A DNA stretch of 5,361 bases, from contig CBDVCD010000248.1 of the NCBI GenBank assembly GCA_965372385.1, positions 1-5,361 on the forward strand, written 5' to 3'. Under the pieces are notes generated by a model. The model made no database searches. It was not told the origin of the DNA and was given only the letters and a program-made list of their open reading frames with translations. The DNA is from JASJBU01 sp965372385 (GTDB lineage Bacteria; Pseudomonadota; Gammaproteobacteria; Chromatiales; Chromatiaceae). The position numbers and the translations under genes are program-made. Below are positions 1 to 5,151 of this stretch, one piece after another. The stretch's first letter is position 1, and each line of letters begins with the position of its first letter.

Positions 1-1
1 C

Positions 2-373
2 GCCGTTATCCTCTTGACAGCAGTGATGTGGGTGCCTTACATCCTCAATCGTCTGTTGGAGCACGGCATTCTTGCCGGGATCTGGGACCCACAAGGCATC
101 ACCGATACACGATACCCCTGGGCCAAACGTATGATGAGTGCGCATGAGAATGCGGTAGAAAATCTGGTTGTGTTCGCACCCCTTGCGCTCATGGTTCATC
201 TGACTGGAACCACGACAGAACTGACCGTTCAGGCGGTGATGGTCTATTTTTACGCCCGCCTGGGTCACTTCATCGTCTTCTCTTTTGCTGCGCCGATACT
301 ACGAGTGGCGCTGTTTCTGGTCGGCTTTGCCTGCCAGGCCGTGCTGGCGGCAACCCTGCTTGGCTGGTTGTGA
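2..373 (+). CDS. MAPEG-family membrane protein, 5'-truncated by the window edge
   Basis: This is the C-terminal part of a small integral membrane protein of the MAPEG family, which includes microsomal glutathione S-transferase/eicosanoid-type proteins and many bacterial members of unknown substrate. The reading frame is open from base 2 and gives 123 visible residues. A TTG at 14 could act as a start, but the in-frame residues before it (AVIL) continue the hydrophobic first helix, so the true start is probably upstream of the window. Visible family hallmarks are the ENAVEN motif (about residues 49-54 of the visible part), which matches the conserved E-N/N-E helix-2 motif, and YARLGH (about 84-89), which matches the conserved Tyr/Arg/His motif of the third helix. 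About three further hydrophobic segments end in LLGWL. It is followed after 10 nt by an NTF2-like gene and is probably cotranscribed with it. Family assignment is good; substrate and any enzymatic activity are unknown. Confidence 0.85.
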   Translation, partial: AVILLTAVMWVPYILNRLLEHGILAGIWDPQGITDTRYPWAKRMMSAHENAVENLVVFAPLALMVHLTGTTTELTVQAVMVYFYARLGHFIVFSFAAPILRVALFLVGFACQAVLAATLLGWL

Positions 374-383
374 GGTCCCGGAC

Positions 384-845
384 ATGACGATTGAACAGCA
401 ACCCATTACCGGTACTGAGGTAATCACTGATCCAGCATCCCCGACTTCGGCTCTGGTGCAGTTCTACCGAGGATTCAATACACGCAATATCGAACAAGTA
501 GTGCAAAACTGGGAGCGGAGTGACGCTATCGTGATGGACAATCCGCTGGGCGGCATCAAGCGCGGCTGGCGGGAAATCGGCGCGGTGTATCGAAAGCTAT
601 TCAATGGCCCTGTCCAGGTCACTGTCGAGTTTTACGACTACAGCATTGTGCAGGATGGTCCGATGTTTTTCGCCGCGGGTCGCGAACGCGGTGAGCTACG
701 CTGTGGAGATCGGCAGCTGAGTTTGGCGATCCGCACCAGCCGTGTCTATCGACGCTCAGACGGCGGTTGGCGGCAGGTGCATCATCACGGCTCCATTGAC
801 GATCCTGAACTTCTGGCCGCTTATCAGAATGCCGTGCTTGGGTAA
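384..845 (+). CDS. NTF2-like / SnoaL-type small protein
   Basis: A 153-residue soluble protein with the pattern of the NTF2-like superfamily (SnoaL / DUF4440 type). This cone-shaped alpha+beta fold is used by small ligand-binding proteins, isomerases and hydrolases. The N-terminal helix VQFYRGFNTRNIEQV (about 25-39) followed by NWERSDAIVMDNPLGG (about 42-57) is the typical opening 'helix, then acidic/hydrophobic strand'. The C-terminal strands contain TSRVYRRSDGGWRQVHHHGS (about 118-137), the usual final-strand W-x-x-x-H-x-H-x-S pattern. The ATG at 384 is chosen because a TGAGGT Shine-Dalgarno-like sequence lies 7-8 nt upstream and overlaps the stop codon of the MAPEG gene. The frame is open upstream to 285, but that part overlaps the MAPEG coding region and has no family similarity. 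No signal peptide is visible. Translational coupling with the MAPEG gene is likely. The specific ligand or reaction cannot be read from the sequence. Confidence 0.85.
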   Translation: MTIEQQPITGTEVITDPASPTSALVQFYRGFNTRNIEQVVQNWERSDAIVMDNPLGGIKRGWREIGAVYRKLFNGPVQVTVEFYDYSIVQDGPMFFAAGRERGELRCGDRQLSLAIRTSRVYRRSDGGWRQVHHHGSIDDPELLAAYQNAVLG

Positions 846-916
846 AAAAAGGCTGAATGACGAGTTTGCGCCTTAGGGCCACGGAAAAAAAGATTTGTCC
901 GCAACCCTTACAGATA

Positions 917-959
917 TGATGTTTCTGGAATTCACCATGAGTGAATTCCAGAAACATCA
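917..959. repeat. Perfect 19-bp inverted repeat with 5-nt loop
   Basis: The left arm (917-935) and right arm (941-959) are exact reverse complements, separated by the loop CATGA. Each arm contains GAATTC. The structure lies in the convergent gap between the NTF2-like gene and the minus-strand histone-like gene. As RNA it would be a very stable hairpin in either direction, but no T-run follows on either strand. A canonical intrinsic terminator is therefore not supported, though it could block transcripts or protect 3' ends. It ends one base before the terminal-inverted-repeat element at 961. Confidence 0.9.
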
Positions 960-960
960 G

Positions 961-1042
961 GTAGTGTGGGCATCGCCCACCTAATACCTCTCAATCTATC
1001 CTTTTGATGGTGGGTGTTGATGGTGGGCGGTGCTCACCCTAC
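961..1042. repeat. 82-bp MITE-like element with 21-bp terminal inverted repeats
   Basis: Bases 961-981 and the reverse complement of 1022-1042 match at 18 of 21 positions. Both outer ends begin GTAG and both inner ends finish CGCCCACC. Each end also folds on itself: GTGGGC-ATC-GCCCAC at 966-980, and GGTGGGC-GGT-GCTCACC at 1022-1038 with one G-T type mismatch. The element has no coding capacity. From memory, GTAGGGTGGGC...GCCCACC type intergenic palindromes occur in many copies in various Gammaproteobacteria, so this may be one copy of a dispersed family. Copy number cannot be judged from this window, and I see no clear target-site duplication. Confidence 0.65.
1005..1030 (+). repeat. 13-nt tandem duplication inside the palindromic element
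   Basis: TGATGGTGGGTGT (1005-1017) is followed directly by TGATGGTGGGCGG (1018-1030), two copies differing at two of 13 positions. The second copy forms part of the right terminal repeat of the 961-1042 element, so the first looks like a local duplication of that end. It has no evident coding or regulatory role. Confidence 0.7.
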
Positions 1043-1080
1043 ACTGCAGGATTTTTCCAACGATAGGGTAAATACTTCTC

Positions 1081-1764
1081 TTAGGAAACTCCCTGCTCCG
1101 ATTTTTCACTCTCCGGTGCCTCGACCTTTGCCTCTTCCGCACTGGGTATATCCGTTCCCGTTGCAGCCGCCTTACGGGTGCGCCTTCTGGTTTTGCGCTT
1201 TGGCTTAGCGACTTTGACCCAATCCCTTTCAAATCGATCCAGCTGCTTTTCCATTGCGCTAAACTTCTTCTGCACAGCTTTTGCCGAATTGAGTGCCAGC
1301 TTGGCTGCTTTCAATTCTGCGCGGATCTCCTTGATGGCCTCATTGACAAGACGCAGGGCTTCACGGGCACGTAAAGCCTGGCTCTTAGCTCCCTGTGTGC
1401 CCTTTTCCGCGGCCCTCAGGGTAGCCGCGGTCTTTTTGTCACGCTGCAGATTCTGTTTTACCAGGGCCTTATCCAATTGGGCCTGCAGTTTTTCAACGGC
1501 TTTCTCACACTGAGTTAATTCCTTTGCATGGACCTTTCCTAATTGCTCTCTTGCCTTGGATATCGCCTGTTCATAATCAAGTGTCGGAGAACTCTCAACC
1601 ACTGTTTTTCTGATTGCCTTTTTTACTGCTCTGGCAGTTGATTTCCTTGCTGTCTTTTTTGTTGCTTTCTTCGCCACAGCTCTTCTTGTCCTTAACGTCT
1701 TAACAACAGACTTTTTTGCGGCCTTCTTTCTTGTCCCTTTTGTAACTCTCTTCTTTCTTACCAT
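1081..1764 (-). CDS. Histone H1-like Lys/Ala-rich coiled-coil protein (putative nucleoid-associated)
   Basis: A 227-residue highly charged protein with no recognisable enzyme domain. Residues about 2-54 are dominated by Lys, Arg, Ala and Thr in KKA/KKT-type repeats (for example AKKATKKTARKSTARAVKK), resembling the tails of eukaryotic histone H1 and bacterial H1-like or AlgP-like proteins. Residues about 62-184 are rich in Ala, Glu, Lys, Leu and Gln, with few helix breakers apart from an isolated Gly stretch, and look like a long amphipathic helix or coiled coil. A second basic patch follows (KPKRKTRRRTRK, about 188-199). The tail is acidic (PSAEEAKVEAPESEKSEQ, about 207-224). The likely role is DNA or RNA binding or compaction in the cytoplasm, inferred from composition only. 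The ATG at 1764 is preferred because GGGGA lies 7 nt upstream (1772-1776). An in-frame ATG at 1782 would add six residues but has no ribosome-binding site. The gene stands alone, convergent with the NTF2-like gene and divergent from the rhomboid gene. Confidence 0.8.
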   Translation of the reverse strand: MVRKKRVTKGTRKKAAKKSVVKTLRTRRAVAKKATKKTARKSTARAVKKAIRKTVVESSPTLDYEQAISKAREQLGKVHAKELTQCEKAVEKLQAQLDKALVKQNLQRDKKTAATLRAAEKGTQGAKSQALRAREALRLVNEAIKEIRAELKAAKLALNSAKAVQKKFSAMEKQLDRFERDWVKVAKPKRKTRRRTRKAAATGTDIPSAEEAKVEAPESEKSEQGVS

Positions 1765-1771
1765 TTCAAGT

Positions 1772-1776
1772 TCCCC
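1772..1776 (-). promoter_or_regulatory. Ribosome-binding site deciding the histone-like start
   Basis: On the minus strand GGGGA lies 7 nt before the ATG at 1764. No purine-rich stretch precedes the alternative in-frame ATG at 1782 (the upstream sequence is CCTGATAAC), so the shorter protein is preferred. Confidence 0.55.
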
Positions 1777-1782
1777 AGTCAT

Positions 1783-2029
1783 GTTATCAGGTTAAGTAAT
1801 ACTTGATTACCCGATGCGTATAATGCCAAACACAGATTGAAATCACTAGTGTTCTATCGATCAAAAGTTGAATTTTAATCACTGAATCTCCATATAAGCC
1901 AAATAATAGGGCCACAACCGGATACAGATAATCGTAAGTTATAAGGTTTCCGGAATCATTCATGGTGAACGACAGAAATGATACCCTGAGTTCACTGATC
2001 AATCTGACTTACTGTCCCCACAGGCATCG
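1783..2029. other. AT-rich divergent intergenic region, promoters expected
   Basis: This gap separates the minus-strand histone-like gene from the plus-strand rhomboid gene and must supply transcription in both directions. It is clearly more AT-rich than its flanks. On the plus strand a good -10-like TATAAT sits at 1819-1824, but no convincing -35 lies at the right distance and the leader to 2030 would be about 200 nt. On the minus strand several TATTAT/TTATAC-like hexamers occur without a clear partner. A 6-bp inverted repeat GTGAAC (1965-1970) / GTTCAC (1990-1995) lies 35 nt before the rhomboid start and might be an operator, or chance. An AGG at 2022-2024 is the only ribosome-binding-site candidate for the rhomboid gene. 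No credible gene is seen here. Confidence 0.5.
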
Positions 2030-2722
2030 ATGATGATATTCGACAACACGGCGCAAACGGTACAAGACCCGCGGAACGATGGCCGTCTGCTACGCCGATC
2101 GTTCATTATTGCGGCATCCTTCACCGTTGTTTTATGGCTCATCAAATCAGCCGAGCTGATTTTTTCTCTCGACCTGGTGCAATACGGGGTCTATCCGCGG
2201 TCACTGAGTGGACTGAAGGGTATATTTTTAGCCCCCTTGATCCACGGTTCACTTTCTCATCTGTTTGCCAATACTGCCCCTATTATCATTCTTGGATCGA
2301 CTCTCTTATATAGTTATTCGAAATCCGCAAAAATCGTTCTTCCTATCCTATATTTGGGTTCGGGTTTGGGGGTCTGGTTATTTGCCCGCGGTGCCTATCA
2401 CATCGGGGCCAGCGGCCTAACCTTCGGCATGATGTTTTTTGTATTCACCATTGGTGTCTTACGCTGGGATAGAAAAGCCATTGCATTTTCACTCATGGTA
2501 TTTTTTCTCTACGGCGGCATGATCTGGGGGGTATTCCCGAGTACACCAGACATTTCCTTCGAGTCCCATCTCTCTGGCGCCGCGCTAGGCGTTGTCCTGG
2601 CCATCCTGTTGAAAAACCACGATCCCGCCCCTCCGGAAAAACACTACAGCTGGGAAGATGCACCAGATGACGAGGATTTTGAATTCGGGCAGCCCGATGA
2701 TGAATCCGATATCAGGGATTAA
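2030..2722 (+). CDS. Rhomboid-family intramembrane serine protease
   Basis: A 230-residue polytopic inner-membrane protein with the complete rhomboid signature. The family cleaves transmembrane segments of substrate proteins within the bilayer using a Ser-His dyad. The HGSLSHLFANT stretch (about 72-82) carries the conserved H-x-x-x-N (His77, Asn81) near the oxyanion hole. HIGASGL (about 124-130) is the GxSG motif, with nucleophile Ser128. FESHLSGAALG (about 177-187) carries the catalytic His180 in the usual H-x-x-G context. About six hydrophobic segments can be seen (roughly 24-42, 66-90, 102-119, 127-145, 150-168, 180-195), consistent with a six-helix GlpG-type core without the N-terminal cytoplasmic domain. 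The C-terminal 23 residues are strongly acidic (WEDAPDDEDFEF... with 12 Asp/Glu). ATG 2030 is followed at once by a second ATG at 2033; AGG at 2022-2024 is a modest ribosome-binding site for either. Its substrate is unknown. It is followed 103 nt later by the S1-like gene. Confidence 0.92.
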   Translation: MMIFDNTAQTVQDPRNDGRLLRRSFIIAASFTVVLWLIKSAELIFSLDLVQYGVYPRSLSGLKGIFLAPLIHGSLSHLFANTAPIIILGSTLLYSYSKSAKIVLPILYLGSGLGVWLFARGAYHIGASGLTFGMMFFVFTIGVLRWDRKAIAFSLMVFFLYGGMIWGVFPSTPDISFESHLSGAALGVVLAILLKNHDPAPPEKHYSWEDAPDDEDFEFGQPDDESDIRD

Positions 2723-2784
2723 AACAGCCATCAAATATATCCATTTTTCACGACGATATACCTGCATTCATTCGTAGCTACCCA

Positions 2785-2793
2785 TGGTAAAAT
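2785..2793 (+). promoter_or_regulatory. Candidate extended -10 promoter for the S1-like gene
   Basis: TGG-TAAAAT matches the extended -10 pattern TGn-TAnAAT. Transcription would start near 2800, leaving a leader of roughly 25 nt before the ATG at 2826. No good TTGACA-like -35 lies 16-18 nt upstream, which extended -10 promoters tolerate. This would make the S1-like gene independent of the rhomboid gene. Confidence 0.35.
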
Positions 2794-2825
2794 CCACCAA
2801 TCTTTCACCATAGGCCATTCGCATC

Positions 2826-4028
2826 ATGCCAGATAATGAAGATTTCGCATCACTGTTCAATGATTTCGAGAAGAAACAGTCAGCAACCCATACACAAGAA
2901 CCCAAGATCGGTGACAAGGTCAGGGGCAAGGTCATATCCATCCAGGGTGAAAATATCTTTATCGACCTCGGATCAAAAACCGAGGGTATCGTGGAAGCAG
3001 AGGAGTTGACCGGCGAAGATGGCAGCCTGACCGTGGGCATAGGTGACTCGATCGAAATCGTTGTCAGCGGGAAAGACGAAAATACCGGTACCCTGTTGCT
3101 CGGCACACAACATGCGCGCCGCATACACGGGAGTGAGGGTCTTCGACAGGCCTTCGAGGAGCAACTGCCAGTGGAAGGGCATGTAACCGGAACCACCAAG
3201 GGTGGCCTGGAGGTGGAGATGTCTGGGGTGCGCGCCTTCTGTCCCGCCTCACAGATTGATATCAGCTATGTGGAAGAGCTGGAGGAATTCGTCGGGCAGC
3301 GACTGGCATTTCGTATCACCAAATACGAAGGTGGCAGACATACCAATCTGGTCGTCTCGCGCCGTGCCTTGCTGGAAGAGGAGCAACGCACACTTGCCGT
3401 GGAGACCCGCGCTCACCTGGAGGTTGGTGCGGTAATGAAAGGCAAGGTTAGCTCGCTCAAGGAGTTCGGTGCCTTCATCGATCTGGGCGGTATCGAAGGA
3501 ATGGTGCATATCAGCCAGCTTGCCTTTGGCCGGGTAGAACACCCGAAGGATATTTTAACCGTCGGCCAACAGGTAGAGGTATCCGTACTGAGTATTGAGA
3601 AGACGGACAACCCCAGACACCCGGAGAGAATCGCCTTATCCATCCGCGCCCTGGAAAAGGATCCCTGGCAGGATGTGCCGATACAATTCCCGGTGGGCAG
3701 CCTGGTTACAGGAACCGTCAGCCGGATTCAGCCCTTCGGTGCATTCATCGAGCTTGTTCCAGGTGTCGACGGCCTGGTGCATATCAGCGAAATGGGCGCC
3801 GGGCGCCGCATCAATCATCCTCAAGAGGTGGTCAGCGTTGGCGACCAGGTTAAGGCAACCGTACTCAGCGTGGATATGGAGAAGCAGCGCATCGGGCTCT
3901 CTTTGAACAGCGAACGGCAGCAGGAGGAAAGTGTTAATCCTAACCTTATCGAGGATTATACAAAGCCCAAACAGGGCTTCGGCACGCTCGGCGATCTACT
4001 GAAAGAGAGCATGAAAAAGCAAAAATAG
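2826..4028 (+). CDS. S1 RNA-binding domain protein with four S1 repeats (ribosomal protein S1-like)
   Basis: A 400-residue cytoplasmic RNA-binding protein built from four consecutive S1 (OB-fold) domains at about 27-94, 113-181, 198-275 and 288-362. Repeats 3 and 4 are the most canonical, each with the FGAFI(D/E)L ... G(M/L)VHIS core (about 214-230 and 304-321). Repeat 2 carries the S1-family stretch KGGLEVEMSGVRAFCPASQID (split over about 125-145), and repeat 1 is more divergent. The N-terminus DFASLFNDFEKK resembles the short S2-contacting N-terminal peptide of ribosomal S1. The C-terminus ends in a conserved-looking FGTLGDLLKESMKK. Canonical proteobacterial RpsA has six S1 domains and about 557 residues. 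This is therefore a shorter paralogue-type protein, similar in domain number to Bacillus YpfD, and not a truncated RpsA, because the frame is intact with its own tail. ATG 2826 is the first usable start after an in-frame TAG at 2811; its ribosome-binding site (AGG about 11 nt upstream) is poor. The likely role is mRNA or ribosome binding. Confidence 0.9.
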   Translation: MPDNEDFASLFNDFEKKQSATHTQEPKIGDKVRGKVISIQGENIFIDLGSKTEGIVEAEELTGEDGSLTVGIGDSIEIVVSGKDENTGTLLLGTQHARRIHGSEGLRQAFEEQLPVEGHVTGTTKGGLEVEMSGVRAFCPASQIDISYVEELEEFVGQRLAFRITKYEGGRHTNLVVSRRALLEEEQRTLAVETRAHLEVGAVMKGKVSSLKEFGAFIDLGGIEGMVHISQLAFGRVEHPKDILTVGQQVEVSVLSIEKTDNPRHPERIALSIRALEKDPWQDVPIQFPVGSLVTGTVSRIQPFGAFIELVPGVDGLVHISEMGAGRRINHPQEVVSVGDQVKATVLSVDMEKQRIGLSLNSERQQEESVNPNLIEDYTKPKQGFGTLGDLLKESMKKQK

Positions 4029-4050
4029 CAGCGGTCATGGATCGACAGGT

Positions 4051-4515
4051 CTATAACGATGGCATGGGCGGCAGCGATAAGAGCTGATAAAGCTCAACGA
4101 TATGACGGGTATTCGCGGCAAAGTCTCCCCGACCGATGCGGGAAGCCGACCGAACTTGCAGGAAAGCACCCTCTTCGACGGGTTCCAGCCACACCTCGAT
4201 ATCGTCCTTAAAACCCAGTAACGGTGTCACCACCACGGCGTGCAGAACACCATCCTGCTGTTTGACATCCTGCCAATGCAGTCGACCCATCGCACTTGTG
4301 ATTGCGGAAAGGGCCTGTATCTCGGTCATCCTGAGCAGTATTGGACGCAGTTCCGGCCGTTCATGATCGACACGGGTCTCTGCAACATGGGTGGTGAAAT
4401 AGAGTTTAAGGCGCTGTAACGGGCCAGGCGTATCCCAGAGTGGTGGCCGATTTGCAATCAATGCCCCGATAACAAGCAGGAGCGGAATCAGCAGCACGAG
4501 CAACAACCACCTCAT
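4051..4515 (-). CDS. DUF1499-family membrane-anchored protein
   Basis: A 154-residue protein of unknown function. Residues about 1-21 (RWLLLVLLIPLLLVIGALIA) form a single hydrophobic segment without a lipobox Cys, so it is probably an uncleaved inner-membrane anchor with the rest in the periplasm. The soluble part shows the DUF1499 pattern: GRLHWQ (77-82), then GVLHAVVVTPLLGFKDDIEVWLE (split over about 89-111), and the diagnostic VRSASRIGRGDFAAN (about 121-135) near the C-terminus. The length is normal for the family. It is the second gene of a minus-strand pair, starting 12 nt after the stop of the DUF2238 gene. GGAG 7 nt before the ATG is a good ribosome-binding site. Its 3' end faces the S1-like gene, with 22 nt between the stop codons. 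Family assignment is from motif memory; no biochemical role is assigned. Confidence 0.85.
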   Translation of the reverse strand: MRWLLLVLLIPLLLVIGALIANRPPLWDTPGPLQRLKLYFTTHVAETRVDHERPELRPILLRMTEIQALSAITSAMGRLHWQDVKQQDGVLHAVVVTPLLGFKDDIEVWLEPVEEGAFLQVRSASRIGRGDFAANTRHIVELYQLLSLPPMPSL

Positions 4516-4522
4516 ATTAGAG

Positions 4523-4526
4523 CTCC
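4523..4526 (-). promoter_or_regulatory. Ribosome-binding site of the DUF1499 gene
   Basis: GGAG on the minus strand sits 7 nt before the ATG at 4515 and 1 nt after the stop codon of the upstream DUF2238 gene. This tight placement suggests that the two genes share one mRNA. Confidence 0.6.
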
Positions 4527-4527
4527 A

Positions 4528-5151
4528 TTATCCTGCATTATCTGGCAGCGTTTTTCTGCTAATCCACCAGCTGATCGACATGGCGGTAACCGCGCCAACA
4601 AAGGCCAAAAACGCGTCTTTCTGGGCATCCCATTCATCGCCCTGGGTACCCAGATAGGCAGCACCCAGTTCGGGACTGACGATCATCGCGGTGATCCCTT
4701 CCAGGAGTTCATAAAACGCACTGAAGGAGAGGATACCGCAGACCGCCAACAGATAGGACCAGGACCTTTTTACCCCGGACCTGCACAGGAGTATTTCACG
4801 AAAAGGATAGGCGATAAGCAAGCCAAAAGAGAAATGCACCAGACGGTCATAATGGTTACGGTCAAAACCCAGCCATTCCTGCAACCAAAAACCCACTGGG
4901 GTTTCGGAATAGGTATAATGCGCTCCGATCAGGTGCAGACTGAGAAAGAGTGTAAACAGCGCATAGGAAAGATTGGAGAAGGAAAAATAGCGATAGGTAA
5001 ACACCAGCAAGGCGGCATAGACAAATACCAGCAGATTTTCCAGCAGCCAGTCTCTCGGATAGAGCGGATCGATCGCGGTTATGATCCACAATACCACCAG
5101 CCATAGCACGAGTCCCTGCAAAAGGTAGTTAGCGCGAAATGGCCTTGTCAT
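4528..5151 (-). CDS. YjdF/DUF2238-family inner-membrane protein
   Basis: A 207-residue polytopic membrane protein matching the family of the E. coli inner-membrane protein YjdF (DUF2238), whose function is not established. Hydrophobic segments lie at about 11-28, 36-52, 61-76, 105-120, 131-146 and 179-197. Family motifs are visible in order: HLIGAHYTY (73-81), RNHYDRLVHFSFG (98-110), FYELLEG (146-152) and GTQGDEWDAQKD (168-179). The conserved His, Asp and Glu residues lie at or between membrane segments, which could mean metal or proton chemistry; that is inference only. The ATG at 5151 fits the usual family length; its ribosome-binding site is weak (GGG about 8 nt upstream). It is the first gene of a pair with the DUF1499 gene. 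The 210 nt upstream contain no convincing gene, so the promoter should be there. Confidence 0.88.
   Translation of the reverse strand: MTRPFRANYLLQGLVLWLVVLWIITAIDPLYPRDWLLENLLVFVYAALLVFTYRYFSFSNLSYALFTLFLSLHLIGAHYTYSETPVGFWLQEWLGFDRNHYDRLVHFSFGLLIAYPFREILLCRSGVKRSWSYLLAVCGILSFSAFYELLEGITAMIVSPELGAAYLGTQGDEWDAQKDAFLAFVGAVTAMSISWWISRKTLPDNAG

Noticed and set aside
285..383. Upstream extension of the NTF2-like frame
   Set aside because: It overlaps the MAPEG coding sequence, gives Cys/Trp/Arg-rich residues unlike the family, and a good start with a ribosome-binding site exists at 384.
846..890. Possible intrinsic terminator for minus-strand transcription (AAGGC...GCCTT followed by seven T on the minus strand)
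   Set aside because: The stem is only 5 bp with a 16-nt loop and lies more than 190 nt beyond the histone-like stop codon, so it is too weak to list.
619..957. 112-codon minus-strand frame opposite the NTF2-like gene
   Set aside because: It begins inside the palindrome and is mostly antisense to the NTF2-like gene, with no family resemblance.
916..984. 22-codon plus-strand frame starting ATG-ATG through the perfect palindrome
   Set aside because: There is no ribosome-binding site, and the sequence is dictated by the palindrome and the repeat end rather than by coding selection.
917..1042. CRISPR-like array
   Set aside because: The repeats are inverted or a single short tandem pair; there are no regularly spaced direct repeats with unique spacers.
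1787..2002. 71-codon minus-strand frame in the divergent spacer, ending just before the histone-like gene
   Set aside because: It needs a TTG start without a ribosome-binding site, its internal ATG also lacks one, the region is AT-rich and promoter-like, and the product resembles no family I know. A real small membrane protein cannot be fully excluded.
2768..3199. 143-codon minus-strand frame opposite the S1-like gene
   Set aside because: It is antisense to a clear S1-domain coding sequence, with a Ser/Pro-rich composition typical of a shadow frame.
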